Shown: positions 1-5,605 of the stretch, one piece after another
How the letters are laid out: every line of letters begins with the position of its first letter
Position numbering within the stretch: position 1 is the stretch's first letter
DNA from: Chromatiaceae bacterium
GTDB lineage: Bacteria; Pseudomonadota; Gammaproteobacteria; Chromatiales; Chromatiaceae
Assembly: GCA_016880695.1 (NCBI GenBank)
Contig: JAEHCY010000382.1
Location: forward strand, 1-9,371
DNA length: 9,371 nucleotides
Reading direction: 5' to 3'
Position numbers and translations under genes: made by a program
Notes under the pieces: generated by a model
What the model was told of the DNA's origin: nothing
Databases searched by the model: none
The model's input: the letters and a program-made list of their open reading frames with translations, nothing else

Positions 1-1
1 C

Positions 2-745
2 GAAAGCCGCCCACCAAGCCTTTCGATCGTCATCCCCGCGTTTAACGAGGCGGGCTACATCGCCGCCACGTTGGAAGCAGTGCTCGAGGCCGCCGACCGC
101 TACCCCGGTAAGACCGAGATCATCGTGGTGGATAACAACTCCTCGGATGCCACCGGCGAGATTTCCCGGTCATTCGGCGTAAACGTCGTTCTCGAGCCAA
201 TCAACCAGATCGCCCGCGCCCGCAACACCGGCGCCCGGGCCGCGTCCGGGGACGGCCTGGTGTTCCTCGACGCCGATACCCTCATCGCCGGCGATATCCT
301 TGAGGTGGTGGCGCGCCATCTCGCGAGCGGGCGGGTGATCGGTGGCGGTGCCTGGGTCGAGCCCGACACCGGCTGGTTCGGGCGTCTGGTTTTCAAGTAC
401 CTAGTCAACTACCTGCTCGGCTTCCGCAACCTTACCCCGGGGCCGTTCCTATTCTGCGAACGGGCCGCCTTCAAGAAGGTGGGGGGATTCGACGAGGAGT
501 TGTTCGCCGCCGAGGAGTTCTCGTTGGCCCGGCGGCTGAAGGCACGGGGGCGCGAAAGCGGAAAGGTTTGGAAGATCATCCGTTACCGCAAACATCACCG
601 GCTGATCACCTCAGGGAGGAAATTCCGGCGCTTTGGTGGTATGGAGATGGCTATGCGCAACGTCCACCTGCTGTGGAACCCCCACCAGAAGCTCCGCGAC
701 AAGAGCCAGTGCCGGTTTTGGTACGACACCCGCAACCGAGACTGA
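2..745 (+). CDS. Family 2 glycosyltransferase (5' end outside window)
   Basis: Probable GT-A fold glycosyltransferase that moves a sugar from a nucleotide-sugar donor to a lipid, glycan or similar acceptor. The open frame runs from base 2 with no start codon visible, so the N-terminus is cut by the window edge; 247 codons are present. The first visible residues contain SIVIPAFNEAGYI, the classic GT2 first strand, followed by IIVVDNNSSDAT (nucleotide-binding loop) and ARARNTGARAASG. The metal-binding DxD-type motif is FLDADT. A later GPFLFCERAAFKKVGGFDE segment and AAEEFSLARRLKARGR match the acceptor-side GGFDE/ED region of GT2 enzymes. The C-terminal ~70 residues are basic, and no clear membrane helix is seen. 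Donor and acceptor cannot be told from sequence. The family call is firm; the specific function is unknown. Confidence 0.9.
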   Translation, partial: ESRPPSLSIVIPAFNEAGYIAATLEAVLEAADRYPGKTEIIVVDNNSSDATGEISRSFGVNVVLEPINQIARARNTGARAASGDGLVFLDADTLIAGDILEVVARHLASGRVIGGGAWVEPDTGWFGRLVFKYLVNYLLGFRNLTPGPFLFCERAAFKKVGGFDEELFAAEEFSLARRLKARGRESGKVWKIIRYRKHHRLITSGRKFRRFGGMEMAMRNVHLLWNPHQKLRDKSQCRFWYDTRNRD

Positions 746-789
746 CGCAGGCTGAGGCGACCCATCCCGTGATCGCGGCGATGGTGGGC

Positions 790-851
790 GGAGGTATCTC
801 ATGAGGCAAAGTCGGACACGGCCGTGGCTGCTCTCCCGCCGGTCGAGCTGA
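790..851 (+). other. Strong ribosome-binding site with 16-codon reading frame overlapping the next gene's start
   Basis: GGAGGT at 790-795 sits six bases before ATG at 801-803, an excellent ribosome-binding arrangement. That ATG opens only a 16-residue frame (MRQSRTRPWLLSRRSS), ending at TGA 849-851. The larger gene starting at GTG 824 is in another frame and has no good ribosome-binding site of its own. The short frame could be a leader peptide that couples translation into the larger gene. Alternatively, it marks a frameshift (real or sequencing) near the true start. Neither is proven. Confidence 0.4.
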
Positions 852-1825
852 CGTTCTTCTGCGAGCTCGACGGGGCGGCCCTCGAGGCCCTGTTCGCCGA
901 CCCCGTGCTATTGGATCGGTTACGCGCTCTGGGCGCCCGCGTGAGCCTGGGAATACTGGACTTCAGCGCGCAACGCGCCGGGGTGGTGCGCCAGCTCAAG
1001 CGGGCGGGGATCCCGGTGATCGCCTGGCAGCTGTTGCCCCGCGCGCAAGGCTATTGGTGCCACTCAGGCAACGCCGACCTGGCCCGCAAGCGCTACCGGG
1101 CGTTCCTGGCCTGGACTCGCAGCGAGGGCTTGGAGTGGTCCGGAGTTGGGGTGGACATCGAGCCCCCTATCGCGGAGCTCGAGCAACTGCTGACCTCACC
1201 GCTCGGGTTCCTCAGAACGGCGCTGCGACGGGGTTGCGGGAGGCGCCGCCATGAGAGCGCTCGCCGGGCTTACGCGACCCTGGTCAGCGAGATGCGCGCT
1301 GACGGCTTCGCCGTCCATAGCTACGAGTTTCCCTTCATCTGCGACGAAGCTCGGCTCGGCTCCAGCCTGCTGCAGAGGCTTCTCGACATCACCGCCCTGA
1401 CGTCAGACCAGCGCGTGGTCCTGCTCTATTCGAGCTTCTTCCGGCCCTTCGGGGATGCCCTGCTGTGGCTCTACGCCCAAAATGCCGATGCCGTGGGCGT
1501 GGGGTCCACTGGAGGCGGTGTTGAGCTCCGCGGGGTGCCCGAGCCAATCCCGCTCAACTGGGAGGAGTTGCGCCGGGACCTGGCGATTGCCCGCCGCTGG
1601 AGCCGCCACATCCACATCTTCAGCCTGGAGGGCTGCCTGCGCCAGGGATTCCTGGAGCGGCTGCAACAGCATGACTGGGGATGTTCCGCTCGCCGACCGC
1701 TGCCCTGGACGCCGGTGGTGGCCACTGTGCGCCGCTTCATGCAGGCGGGCCTGTGGCTTGCCGCGCGCCCTTGGCTCACGGTCACGCTTGTGGGTGGTGG
1801 CATCGCCCTGTGGGCCCTCCTCTAG
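824..1825 (+). CDS. Hypothetical protein, glycosidase-like TIM barrel with C-terminal membrane segment
   Basis: I do not recognise a named family. The 333-residue product alternates beta strands and helices in a way that resembles a (beta/alpha)8 barrel: VELTFFCEL (residues 7-15), RVSLGILDF (39-47), IPVIAWQLL (63-71), SGVGVDIEP (106-114), RVVLLYSSF (197-205), ADAVGVGST (221-229) and HIHIFSLEG (262-270). D111 and E113 in GVGVDIEPP and E269 in FSLEGCL lie at strand ends, where barrel glycosidases carry catalytic acids. That role is inference. Residues about 309-333 form a hydrophobic tail ending in GGGIALWALL, a likely C-terminal membrane anchor; no signal peptide is seen. The start is GTG 824, the only usual start codon after the in-frame stop at 770-772, but its ribosome-binding site is poor (see 790-851). 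It lies 78 bases after the glycosyltransferase, so a joint role in glycan metabolism is possible. Confidence 0.7.
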   Translation: MAALPPVELTFFCELDGAALEALFADPVLLDRLRALGARVSLGILDFSAQRAGVVRQLKRAGIPVIAWQLLPRAQGYWCHSGNADLARKRYRAFLAWTRSEGLEWSGVGVDIEPPIAELEQLLTSPLGFLRTALRRGCGRRRHESARRAYATLVSEMRADGFAVHSYEFPFICDEARLGSSLLQRLLDITALTSDQRVVLLYSSFFRPFGDALLWLYAQNADAVGVGSTGGGVELRGVPEPIPLNWEELRRDLAIARRWSRHIHIFSLEGCLRQGFLERLQQHDWGCSARRPLPWTPVVATVRRFMQAGLWLAARPWLTVTLVGGGIALWALL

Positions 1826-1966
1826 CCGATGGGATGGCCATCGCGGGCGAGGCGGCTTCCCGAGCGGGATTACCCCCTCACCTCGCAGGTTTGACCCTGG
1901 GCGTATCAGGATGTGGATGGACCTCTCGTAGCCCGCCGCATTTAAGAATCATTCGCCTTGATCCCA

Positions 1967-1996
1967 TTGACAAGGAATCGACTTTATCGACATTAT
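1967..1996 (+). promoter_or_regulatory. Candidate sigma70 promoter upstream of rquA
   Basis: TTGACA (1967-1972), a perfect -35 hexamer, is followed after 18 bases by CATTAT (1991-1996; 4 of 6 matches to TATAAT). It lies in a distinctly AT-rich island (about 1935-2035) within otherwise GC-rich DNA. A second TTGACA lies at 2008-2013 without a convincing -10. The hexamer ATCGAC is directly repeated at 1977-1982 and 1986-1991, inside the spacer and running to the -10, where a regulator could bind. Transcripts would reach rquA after about 180 bases of leader. Confidence 0.45.
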
Positions 1997-2099
1997 CCGT
2001 AACCTAATTGACACATCGCCGAAAAATAACAACAGACGGCGTATGCGCATTCCCGTGCGGACGCAGCGGCGAGCCGCGAGGATGCCAACGACTTCTCGA

Positions 2100-2146
2100 C
2101 CCAGGGGCCGGCAGAGCACACCTCGCTGCCGGGACCGGGGCTTTTT
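2100..2146 (+). terminator. Terminator- or attenuator-like hairpin just before rquA
   Basis: CCGGCAG (2108-2114) pairs perfectly with CTGCCGG (2126-2132) around an 11-base loop. The stem can be extended with internal mismatches: GG 2106-2107 with CC 2135-2136, and CCC 2100-2102 with GGG 2138-2140. One base later comes a run of five T (2142-2146). This is the layout of an intrinsic terminator, though the stem is imperfect. It ends about 31 bases before the rquA start. It could therefore end upstream transcription or act as an attenuator in the rquA leader. Confidence 0.4.
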
Positions 2147-2177
2147 GAGTAGTGCGTAGTAGACACAAGGAGCGGAG

Positions 2178-2912
2178 ATGGGGAATCTGACTGCGGCCGA
2201 TATCTCTGGGCTGGAACTGGGCGTCTTGCGTTCGTCTGCGGAGGTGCCGGTGCCGAAATACCTCAGCGATACCTACTGGTGGGCGTATCTGCATCCCAAC
2301 GCGGTACGGCTGTTCGAACGTCAATGGCTGGTCAATGTGATCCTGTGGGGGAACTTTGCCCGCCTGCGGGACCTGGCCCTCGACGAGCTGAGTGGTCCGC
2401 TGAAAGGTCGCACGCTCCAGGTTGCCTGCGTCTATGGGGACTTCACCCCGCGCCTCGCCCAGCGGTTGGCGTCCGGGGCCAAGCTCGACGTGGTGGATGT
2501 GGCGCCGGTTCAGCTCGAGAATCTCGCGCGCAAGCTCCGTGGAGGAAATCGGGTGGCACTCCTCCACCAGGACTCCACCCGGCTCGAGGCCCCCGACGCC
2601 CACTATGACCAAACGGTCCTGTTTTTCTTGCTCCATGAACAACCGGCCGAGTCGCGCGCGCGCACCCTCGCCGAGGCCCTGCGCGTGACTAAGCCCGGTG
2701 GCAAGCTGGTGGTGGTGGATTACCACAAGCCGGTTCGCTTCAGCCCTATGCGCCTGATCATGCGCCTGATCCTGCGGCGCCTGGAGCCCTTCGCCCTGGA
2801 TCTGTGGGAGCACGAGCTGAGCCACTGGCTGCCGCGGGACAGACCCGCCGCCCAGGTGCGCAAGGAAACCTATTTCGGTGGCCTCTACCAAAAGCTGGTC
2901 ATGATCCGCTAG
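2178..2912 (+). CDS. rquA: Rhodoquinone biosynthesis protein RquA
   Basis: RquA is a divergent class I SAM-dependent methyltransferase-like enzyme that converts ubiquinone to rhodoquinone, replacing a ring methoxy group by an amino group. Rhodoquinone is a low-potential quinone that lets membrane fumarate reductase run under low oxygen. The 244-residue product has features I recognise from RquA: YLSDTYWWAYLHPNAVRLFE (residues 28-47), QWLVNVILWGNF (49-60), TLQVACVYGDFTPRLAQRL (79-97) where ordinary methyltransferases have a glycine-rich motif I, VVDVAPVQLENL (105-116), FFLLHEQP (149-156), TKPGGKLVVVDYHKP (171-185), LEPFALDLWEHE (202-213) and the C-terminal TYFGGLYQK (231-239). Length fits the family. 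ATG 2178 is preceded by AAGGAG (2168-2173 region). It stands alone between two non-coding regions, so it is probably its own transcription unit. UbiE-type methyltransferase is the only alternative, and the YWWAY and CVYGD motifs argue against it. Confidence 0.93.
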   Translation: MGNLTAADISGLELGVLRSSAEVPVPKYLSDTYWWAYLHPNAVRLFERQWLVNVILWGNFARLRDLALDELSGPLKGRTLQVACVYGDFTPRLAQRLASGAKLDVVDVAPVQLENLARKLRGGNRVALLHQDSTRLEAPDAHYDQTVLFFLLHEQPAESRARTLAEALRVTKPGGKLVVVDYHKPVRFSPMRLIMRLILRRLEPFALDLWEHELSHWLPRDRPAAQVRKETYFGGLYQKLVMIR

Positions 2913-2918
2913 CACGCC

Positions 2919-2960
2919 GCGGGCGAGGGATCGCCCGTAGCACCTCGGACCCTCGCCCGC
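2919..2960 (+). terminator. Inverted repeat with alternative hairpins downstream of rquA
   Basis: GCGGGCGAGGG (2919-2929) is perfectly complementary to CCCTCGCCCGC (2950-2960), an 11-bp stem with a 20-base loop, starting seven bases after the rquA stop. The same left arm can instead form a tighter 7-bp hairpin, CGGGCGA (2920-2926) with TCGCCCG (2931-2937), around GGGA. No T run follows. It may stabilise the rquA mRNA 3' end or assist termination. Confidence 0.45.
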
Positions 2961-3065
2961 TGCATCCGCCGCCTCCGCGTTATGGGCTCGCCGATCGAGC
3001 CCCTTCACGCCTGAGCGATCCGCGGCGGCCTGCTTGACAGCCCCCAGAGCGCGTACAACCCTATA

Positions 3066-3084
3066 GGCGCCCCCAGGGGGCGCC
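3066..3084. repeat. GC-rich 19-bp perfect inverted repeat
   Basis: GGCGCCCCC (3066-3074) and GGGGGCGCC (3076-3084) are perfect arms around a single A. In RNA this would fold as an 8-bp stem with a CAG loop. As DNA it could be an operator or a replication/transcription pause site. It lies about 30 bases after the TTGACA at 3034. There is no T run on either side, so it is not a typical intrinsic terminator. Confidence 0.5.
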
Positions 3085-3104
3085 CACCGCGGGCTCCGTC
3101 GCGC

Positions 3105-3192
3105 TGCTGGTCGATCACCCTATCGCGCGGCCCGGACGTGCCGGTACCGCAGGCCAGCAAAGGTCACGCGAGAGAGTCGGCCGCGCGGTAGG
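3105..3192 (+). promoter_or_regulatory. Candidate structured 5' leader of hupK
   Basis: The arms at 3119-3132 and 3179-3192 form a 14-bp stem (13 Watson-Crick pairs and one G-U) closing a 46-base loop. Inside the loop, GGCCAGCA (3152-3159) can pair with TGCTGGTC (3105-3112) outside the stem (one G-U), which would make a pseudoknot. CGGTACCG (3142-3149) is a further palindrome in the loop. The element ends 34 bases before the hupK ATG. It does not match any riboswitch consensus I know (cobalamin, SAH, NiCo, Moco and c-di-GMP considered). The pairing is seen; any regulatory role is inference. Confidence 0.35.
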
Positions 3193-3226
3193 AACGCCTG
3201 CTTGTCCCGTTCACCAGGAAGACGCC

Positions 3227-4372
3227 ATGACTGAAATAGAGGGAAGCCTGCAGATCCACCTGCGCCCGAGCGAAGGTGGGGTCGAGATCCGCTCCAGCCG
3301 TCCGACCAACCTATCCCGCCTGCTGTGCGGGCGCCCCGTGGCGGAAGTGCTGAGCCGTATCCCGGGGCTCTTCAGCGTTTGTGGCACCGCCCAGTCCTGC
3401 GCCGGGGTACGGGCCTGCGAGCAGGCGCTGGGTCGCGCCGCCGAGCCCGCGACCGAGTCCCTGCGCGATGCCCTGGTGCGCATGGAGACCGCCCGCGAGC
3501 ACCTCTGGCGCATTCTCCTGGACTGGCCCGGGTTCCTCGACGAGCCCCCCGACCGCCGCGCCATGGCCGAGGCCTCGGCGCTGCAACAAACCTTCCGCCG
3601 CACCCTCGCCCCCAGCAACGACCTGTTCACCCTCGGTGCCAGTGCCGAGCGCAGCAACACCATGGCCGCTCCGGCGGTAGTGACCAAGCTCGGGCGTTTG
3701 CTCGAGCAGTCGGTTTTCGCCATGCCCCCGGAGGTCTGGATCACCCTCGACGACGAAGAATCCCTCAGCGAATGGGCGGCCGAGGGGGAATCGAGCGCTG
3801 CCCGCTTGTGCCAGCGGGTGCTGGAGGCCGGCTGGGCGGGACTCGGCCGCAGCGACATTACCCCCTTGCCCGAGCTGCCCGCGGGCGCGCTGGCGGCGCG
3901 CCTGGCTGAGCCGGGTTTCAACGCGGTCCCCGACTGGAACGGTGCACCCCACGAGACGGGGCCCCTGGCCCGCCAGGCGCGGCGTCCCCTGATCCGTGAG
4001 CTCAGCGCGCGTCACGGTAACGGCCTGATCACCCGCCTCGTCGCCCGGCTGCTCGAGTTGGCGCTACTCCCGACCCAGATTGCCCGTCAGGGGCCCGCCG
4101 AGGTTTCCCCGCCCGTCCTGACCCCCGACCAGGGGCTCGCCCAGGTGGAAGCCGCCCGGGGACGCCTGGTCCATCAGGTGGCGCTCGCGCAAGAGGCGCT
4201 GGTCGCCTACCGCATCCTCGCCCCCACCGAATGGAACTTCCACCCCCAGGGCGCGGTGGCACGGGGACTCGCCACCCTGGGCGGCGGCGACCGCGCCAGC
4301 CTCGATCGCCAGGCCCGGTTGCTGATCAACGCGGTGGATCCCTGCGTGGACTTCCGCTTAGAGATTCAGTAA
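3227..4372 (+). CDS. hupK: [NiFe]-hydrogenase maturation protein HupK/HoxV-like
   Basis: HupK/HoxV proteins are relatives of the hydrogenase large subunit. They are thought to act as a scaffold for the Fe(CN)2CO group before it reaches the true large subunit. The 381-residue product keeps degenerate large-subunit landmarks: VCGTAQSCAGVRAC (residues 51-64, C52/C58/C64) in place of the N-terminal CxxC motif, PHETGPLAR (241-249) matching the large-subunit xETGPLAR segment, TEWNFHPQGAVARGL (334-348), and a C-terminal DPCVDFRLEI (371-380) where catalytic subunits have DPCxxCxxH. Only C373 remains, so this is not an active hydrogenase, and there is no cleavable C-terminal extension. ATG 3227 follows AGGAAG with a 5-base spacer. 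hypD follows 13 bases downstream, clearly an operon, which supports the maturation role. The family is firm; the symbol hupK versus hoxV is a convention. Confidence 0.87.
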   Translation: MTEIEGSLQIHLRPSEGGVEIRSSRPTNLSRLLCGRPVAEVLSRIPGLFSVCGTAQSCAGVRACEQALGRAAEPATESLRDALVRMETAREHLWRILLDWPGFLDEPPDRRAMAEASALQQTFRRTLAPSNDLFTLGASAERSNTMAAPAVVTKLGRLLEQSVFAMPPEVWITLDDEESLSEWAAEGESSAARLCQRVLEAGWAGLGRSDITPLPELPAGALAARLAEPGFNAVPDWNGAPHETGPLARQARRPLIRELSARHGNGLITRLVARLLELALLPTQIARQGPAEVSPPVLTPDQGLAQVEAARGRLVHQVALAQEALVAYRILAPTEWNFHPQGAVARGLATLGGGDRASLDRQARLLINAVDPCVDFRLEIQ

Positions 4373-4385
4373 CCGGGGGGCCGAC

Positions 4386-5540
4386 GTGCGATACATCGAT
4401 GAGTTCCGCCGCGGGGACCTGGCGCACAGACTGGCCAGGACCATCGCCCGCGAGGCCGATGCGGCGCGCGACTACCACCTGATGGAGTTCTGCGGCGGCC
4501 ACACCCACGCCATCTTTCGCTACGGCGTGCAGGACCTGATGCCGCCCAACGTGCACTTTGTTCATGGTCCCGGCTGCCCGGTCTGCGTGCTCCCGGTGGG
4601 CCGCCTCGATGAGGCCATCTGGCTGGCGGAGCAGCCGGGGGTAATCCTCTGCAGCTATGGTGACATGCTTCGGGTGCCCGCCAGCGGCCGCAAAAGTCTG
4701 CTCAAGGCCAAGGCGGGCGGGGCGGCGGTGCGCCTGGTCTACTCCACCCAGGATGCCCTGCGCATCGCCCGTGAGAATCCCGAGTGCCAGGTGGTGTTCT
4801 TCGCCATCGGTTTCGAGACCACCACCCCACCCACTGCGGTGGCCATCCGCCAGGCAGCGGCCGAGAACCTTAGCAATTTCAGCGTTTTCTGCAACCATGT
4901 GCTCACGCCCGCCGCCATTGGGGCCATCCTGGAATCGGTGAAGGTGCGCGAGCGCGGCACCCTCAACATCGACGGCTTCCTCGGCCCCTCCCACGTCAGC
5001 GCCATCATCGGCAGCCGACCCTACGAGGTGTTTGCCGAGGCCTACCGCAAGCCGGTGGTGATCGCGGGCTTCGAGCCCCTGGACGTCATGCAGTCCGTGC
5101 TCCTGCTGATCCGCCAGCTCAACGAGGGGCGCGCTGAGGTGGAGAACGAGTACACCCGAGCGGTGGTCCGCGACGGCAATCGCAAGGCCCAGGCCCTGGT
5201 CGCCGAGGTGCTGGAAGTGGGCGAGAGCTTCGAGTGGCGCGGGCTCGGCCGGATCCCCGCGAGCGCCCTAGAGATCAAACTGGCCTATGGCCGATTCGAT
5301 GCCGAGCGCCGCTTCGCCATTCCCCCCAGTCACCCCAGTGAGGTCAAGGGCTGTGAGTGTCCGGCGGTGCTACGCGGGGTGAAACGGCCTACCGAGTGCA
5401 AGCTCTTCGGAACGGTCTGTACCCCGGAGAACCCCATGGGTTCCTGCATGGTGTCTTCCGAGGGGGCCTGCGCCGCCTACTGGAGCTACGGACGCTTCCG
5501 CGGCGCTGCCAGCGTGGGCACCCTCAGCGATCGCGGCTGA
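4386..5540 (+). CDS. hypD: Hydrogenase maturation protein HypD
   Basis: HypD is a cytoplasmic iron-sulfur protein that, with HypC, carries the iron while HypE/HypF supply cyanide ligands, building the Fe(CN)2CO unit of [NiFe]-hydrogenases. The 384-residue product shows all family signatures: FCGGHTHAIFRYG (residues 35-47, invariant C36), VHGPGCPVCVLP (59-70, redox pair C64/C67), CSYGDMLRVP (89-98), FFAIGFETTTPP (138-149), CNHVLTP (169-175), LGPSHVSAIIG (199-209), VIAGFEPLDV (225-234) and a C-terminal cysteine cluster (C323, C325, C338, C345, C354, C362) of which four bind the [4Fe-4S] cluster. The length is normal. The start is GTG 4386 after a G-rich stretch (4375-4380), 13 bases from the hupK stop. 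Unusually, hypC and hypE are not beside it: the next gene is a convergent lipoprotein. Confidence 0.97.
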   Translation: MRYIDEFRRGDLAHRLARTIAREADAARDYHLMEFCGGHTHAIFRYGVQDLMPPNVHFVHGPGCPVCVLPVGRLDEAIWLAEQPGVILCSYGDMLRVPASGRKSLLKAKAGGAAVRLVYSTQDALRIARENPECQVVFFAIGFETTTPPTAVAIRQAAAENLSNFSVFCNHVLTPAAIGAILESVKVRERGTLNIDGFLGPSHVSAIIGSRPYEVFAEAYRKPVVIAGFEPLDVMQSVLLLIRQLNEGRAEVENEYTRAVVRDGNRKAQALVAEVLEVGESFEWRGLGRIPASALEIKLAYGRFDAERRFAIPPSHPSEVKGCECPAVLRGVKRPTECKLFGTVCTPENPMGSCMVSSEGACAAYWSYGRFRGAASVGTLSDRG

Positions 5541-5564
5541 GAGGCGCGGCGCGGCGCGAAAACG

Positions 5565-5600
5565 AGACTGGGTACGGCGGGTAGCGACCCTTCCCGGTCT
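5565..5600 (-). terminator. Terminator-like hairpin between convergent genes
   Basis: AGACTGGG (5565-5572) pairs with CCCGGTCT (5593-5600) as an 8-bp stem with one G-U, in the 65-base gap between hypD and the minus-strand lipoprotein gene. Read on the minus strand, the stem is followed after two bases by four T (the AAAA at 5559-5562), fitting a terminator for the lipoprotein gene. On the plus strand no T run follows, but the hairpin may still serve hypD. The GCGGC-type tandem at 5543-5558 lies next to it. Confidence 0.4.
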
Positions 5601-5605
5601 AGCCG

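Larger units (their letters stand above)
1826..2177. other. 352-bp intergenic region before rquA
   Basis: No convincing gene is seen here; the open frames in it lack family resemblance or are extensions of shadows. It contains an AT-rich island (about 1935-2035) with promoter-like hexamers, the palindrome ATGCGCAT (2043-2050), a small GCGG/CCGC hairpin (2066-2077) and a terminator-like structure (2100-2146). Confidence 0.6.
2913..3226. other. 314-bp structured intergenic region between rquA and hupK
   Basis: No gene or tRNA is seen. It holds three strong inverted repeats in series (2919-2960, 3066-3084, 3119-3192) and an isolated perfect TTGACA (3034-3039). That hexamer lacks a well-spaced -10: TACAAC at 3054 is only 14 bases away. 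The last 35 bases carry the hupK ribosome-binding site AGGAAG (3216-3221). Confidence 0.6.

Noticed and set aside
1958..1977. Possible FNR/CRP-type box at CCTTGATCCCATTGACAAGG
   Set aside because: The first half matches TTGAT, but the second half is TTGAC rather than ATCAA; only the outer CCTTG/CAAGG arms are symmetrical, so an FNR site is not supported.
2004..3008. Long minus-strand open frame (334 codons) across rquA
   Set aside because: It is antisense to the well-supported rquA, has a composition typical of a GC-rich shadow frame, and resembles no family.
3034..3067. Promoter at TTGACA 3034 for hupK
   Set aside because: A perfect -35 hexamer, but candidate -10 hexamers are either 14 bases (TACAAC) or 22 bases (TATAGG) away, outside the normal range.
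3085..3226. tRNA or known riboswitch in the hupK leader
   Set aside because: No TpsiC-like GGTTCGA element or cloverleaf, and no match to the cobalamin, SAH or c-di-GMP consensus as I know them.
3311..4015. Minus-strand frames inside hupK
   Set aside because: Shadows from high GC at third positions; the plus-strand frame carries the conserved hydrogenase-like motifs.
5543..5558. GCGGC tandem repeat after hypD
   Set aside because: Only about three short GC-rich units; too short to call a meaningful repeat element.
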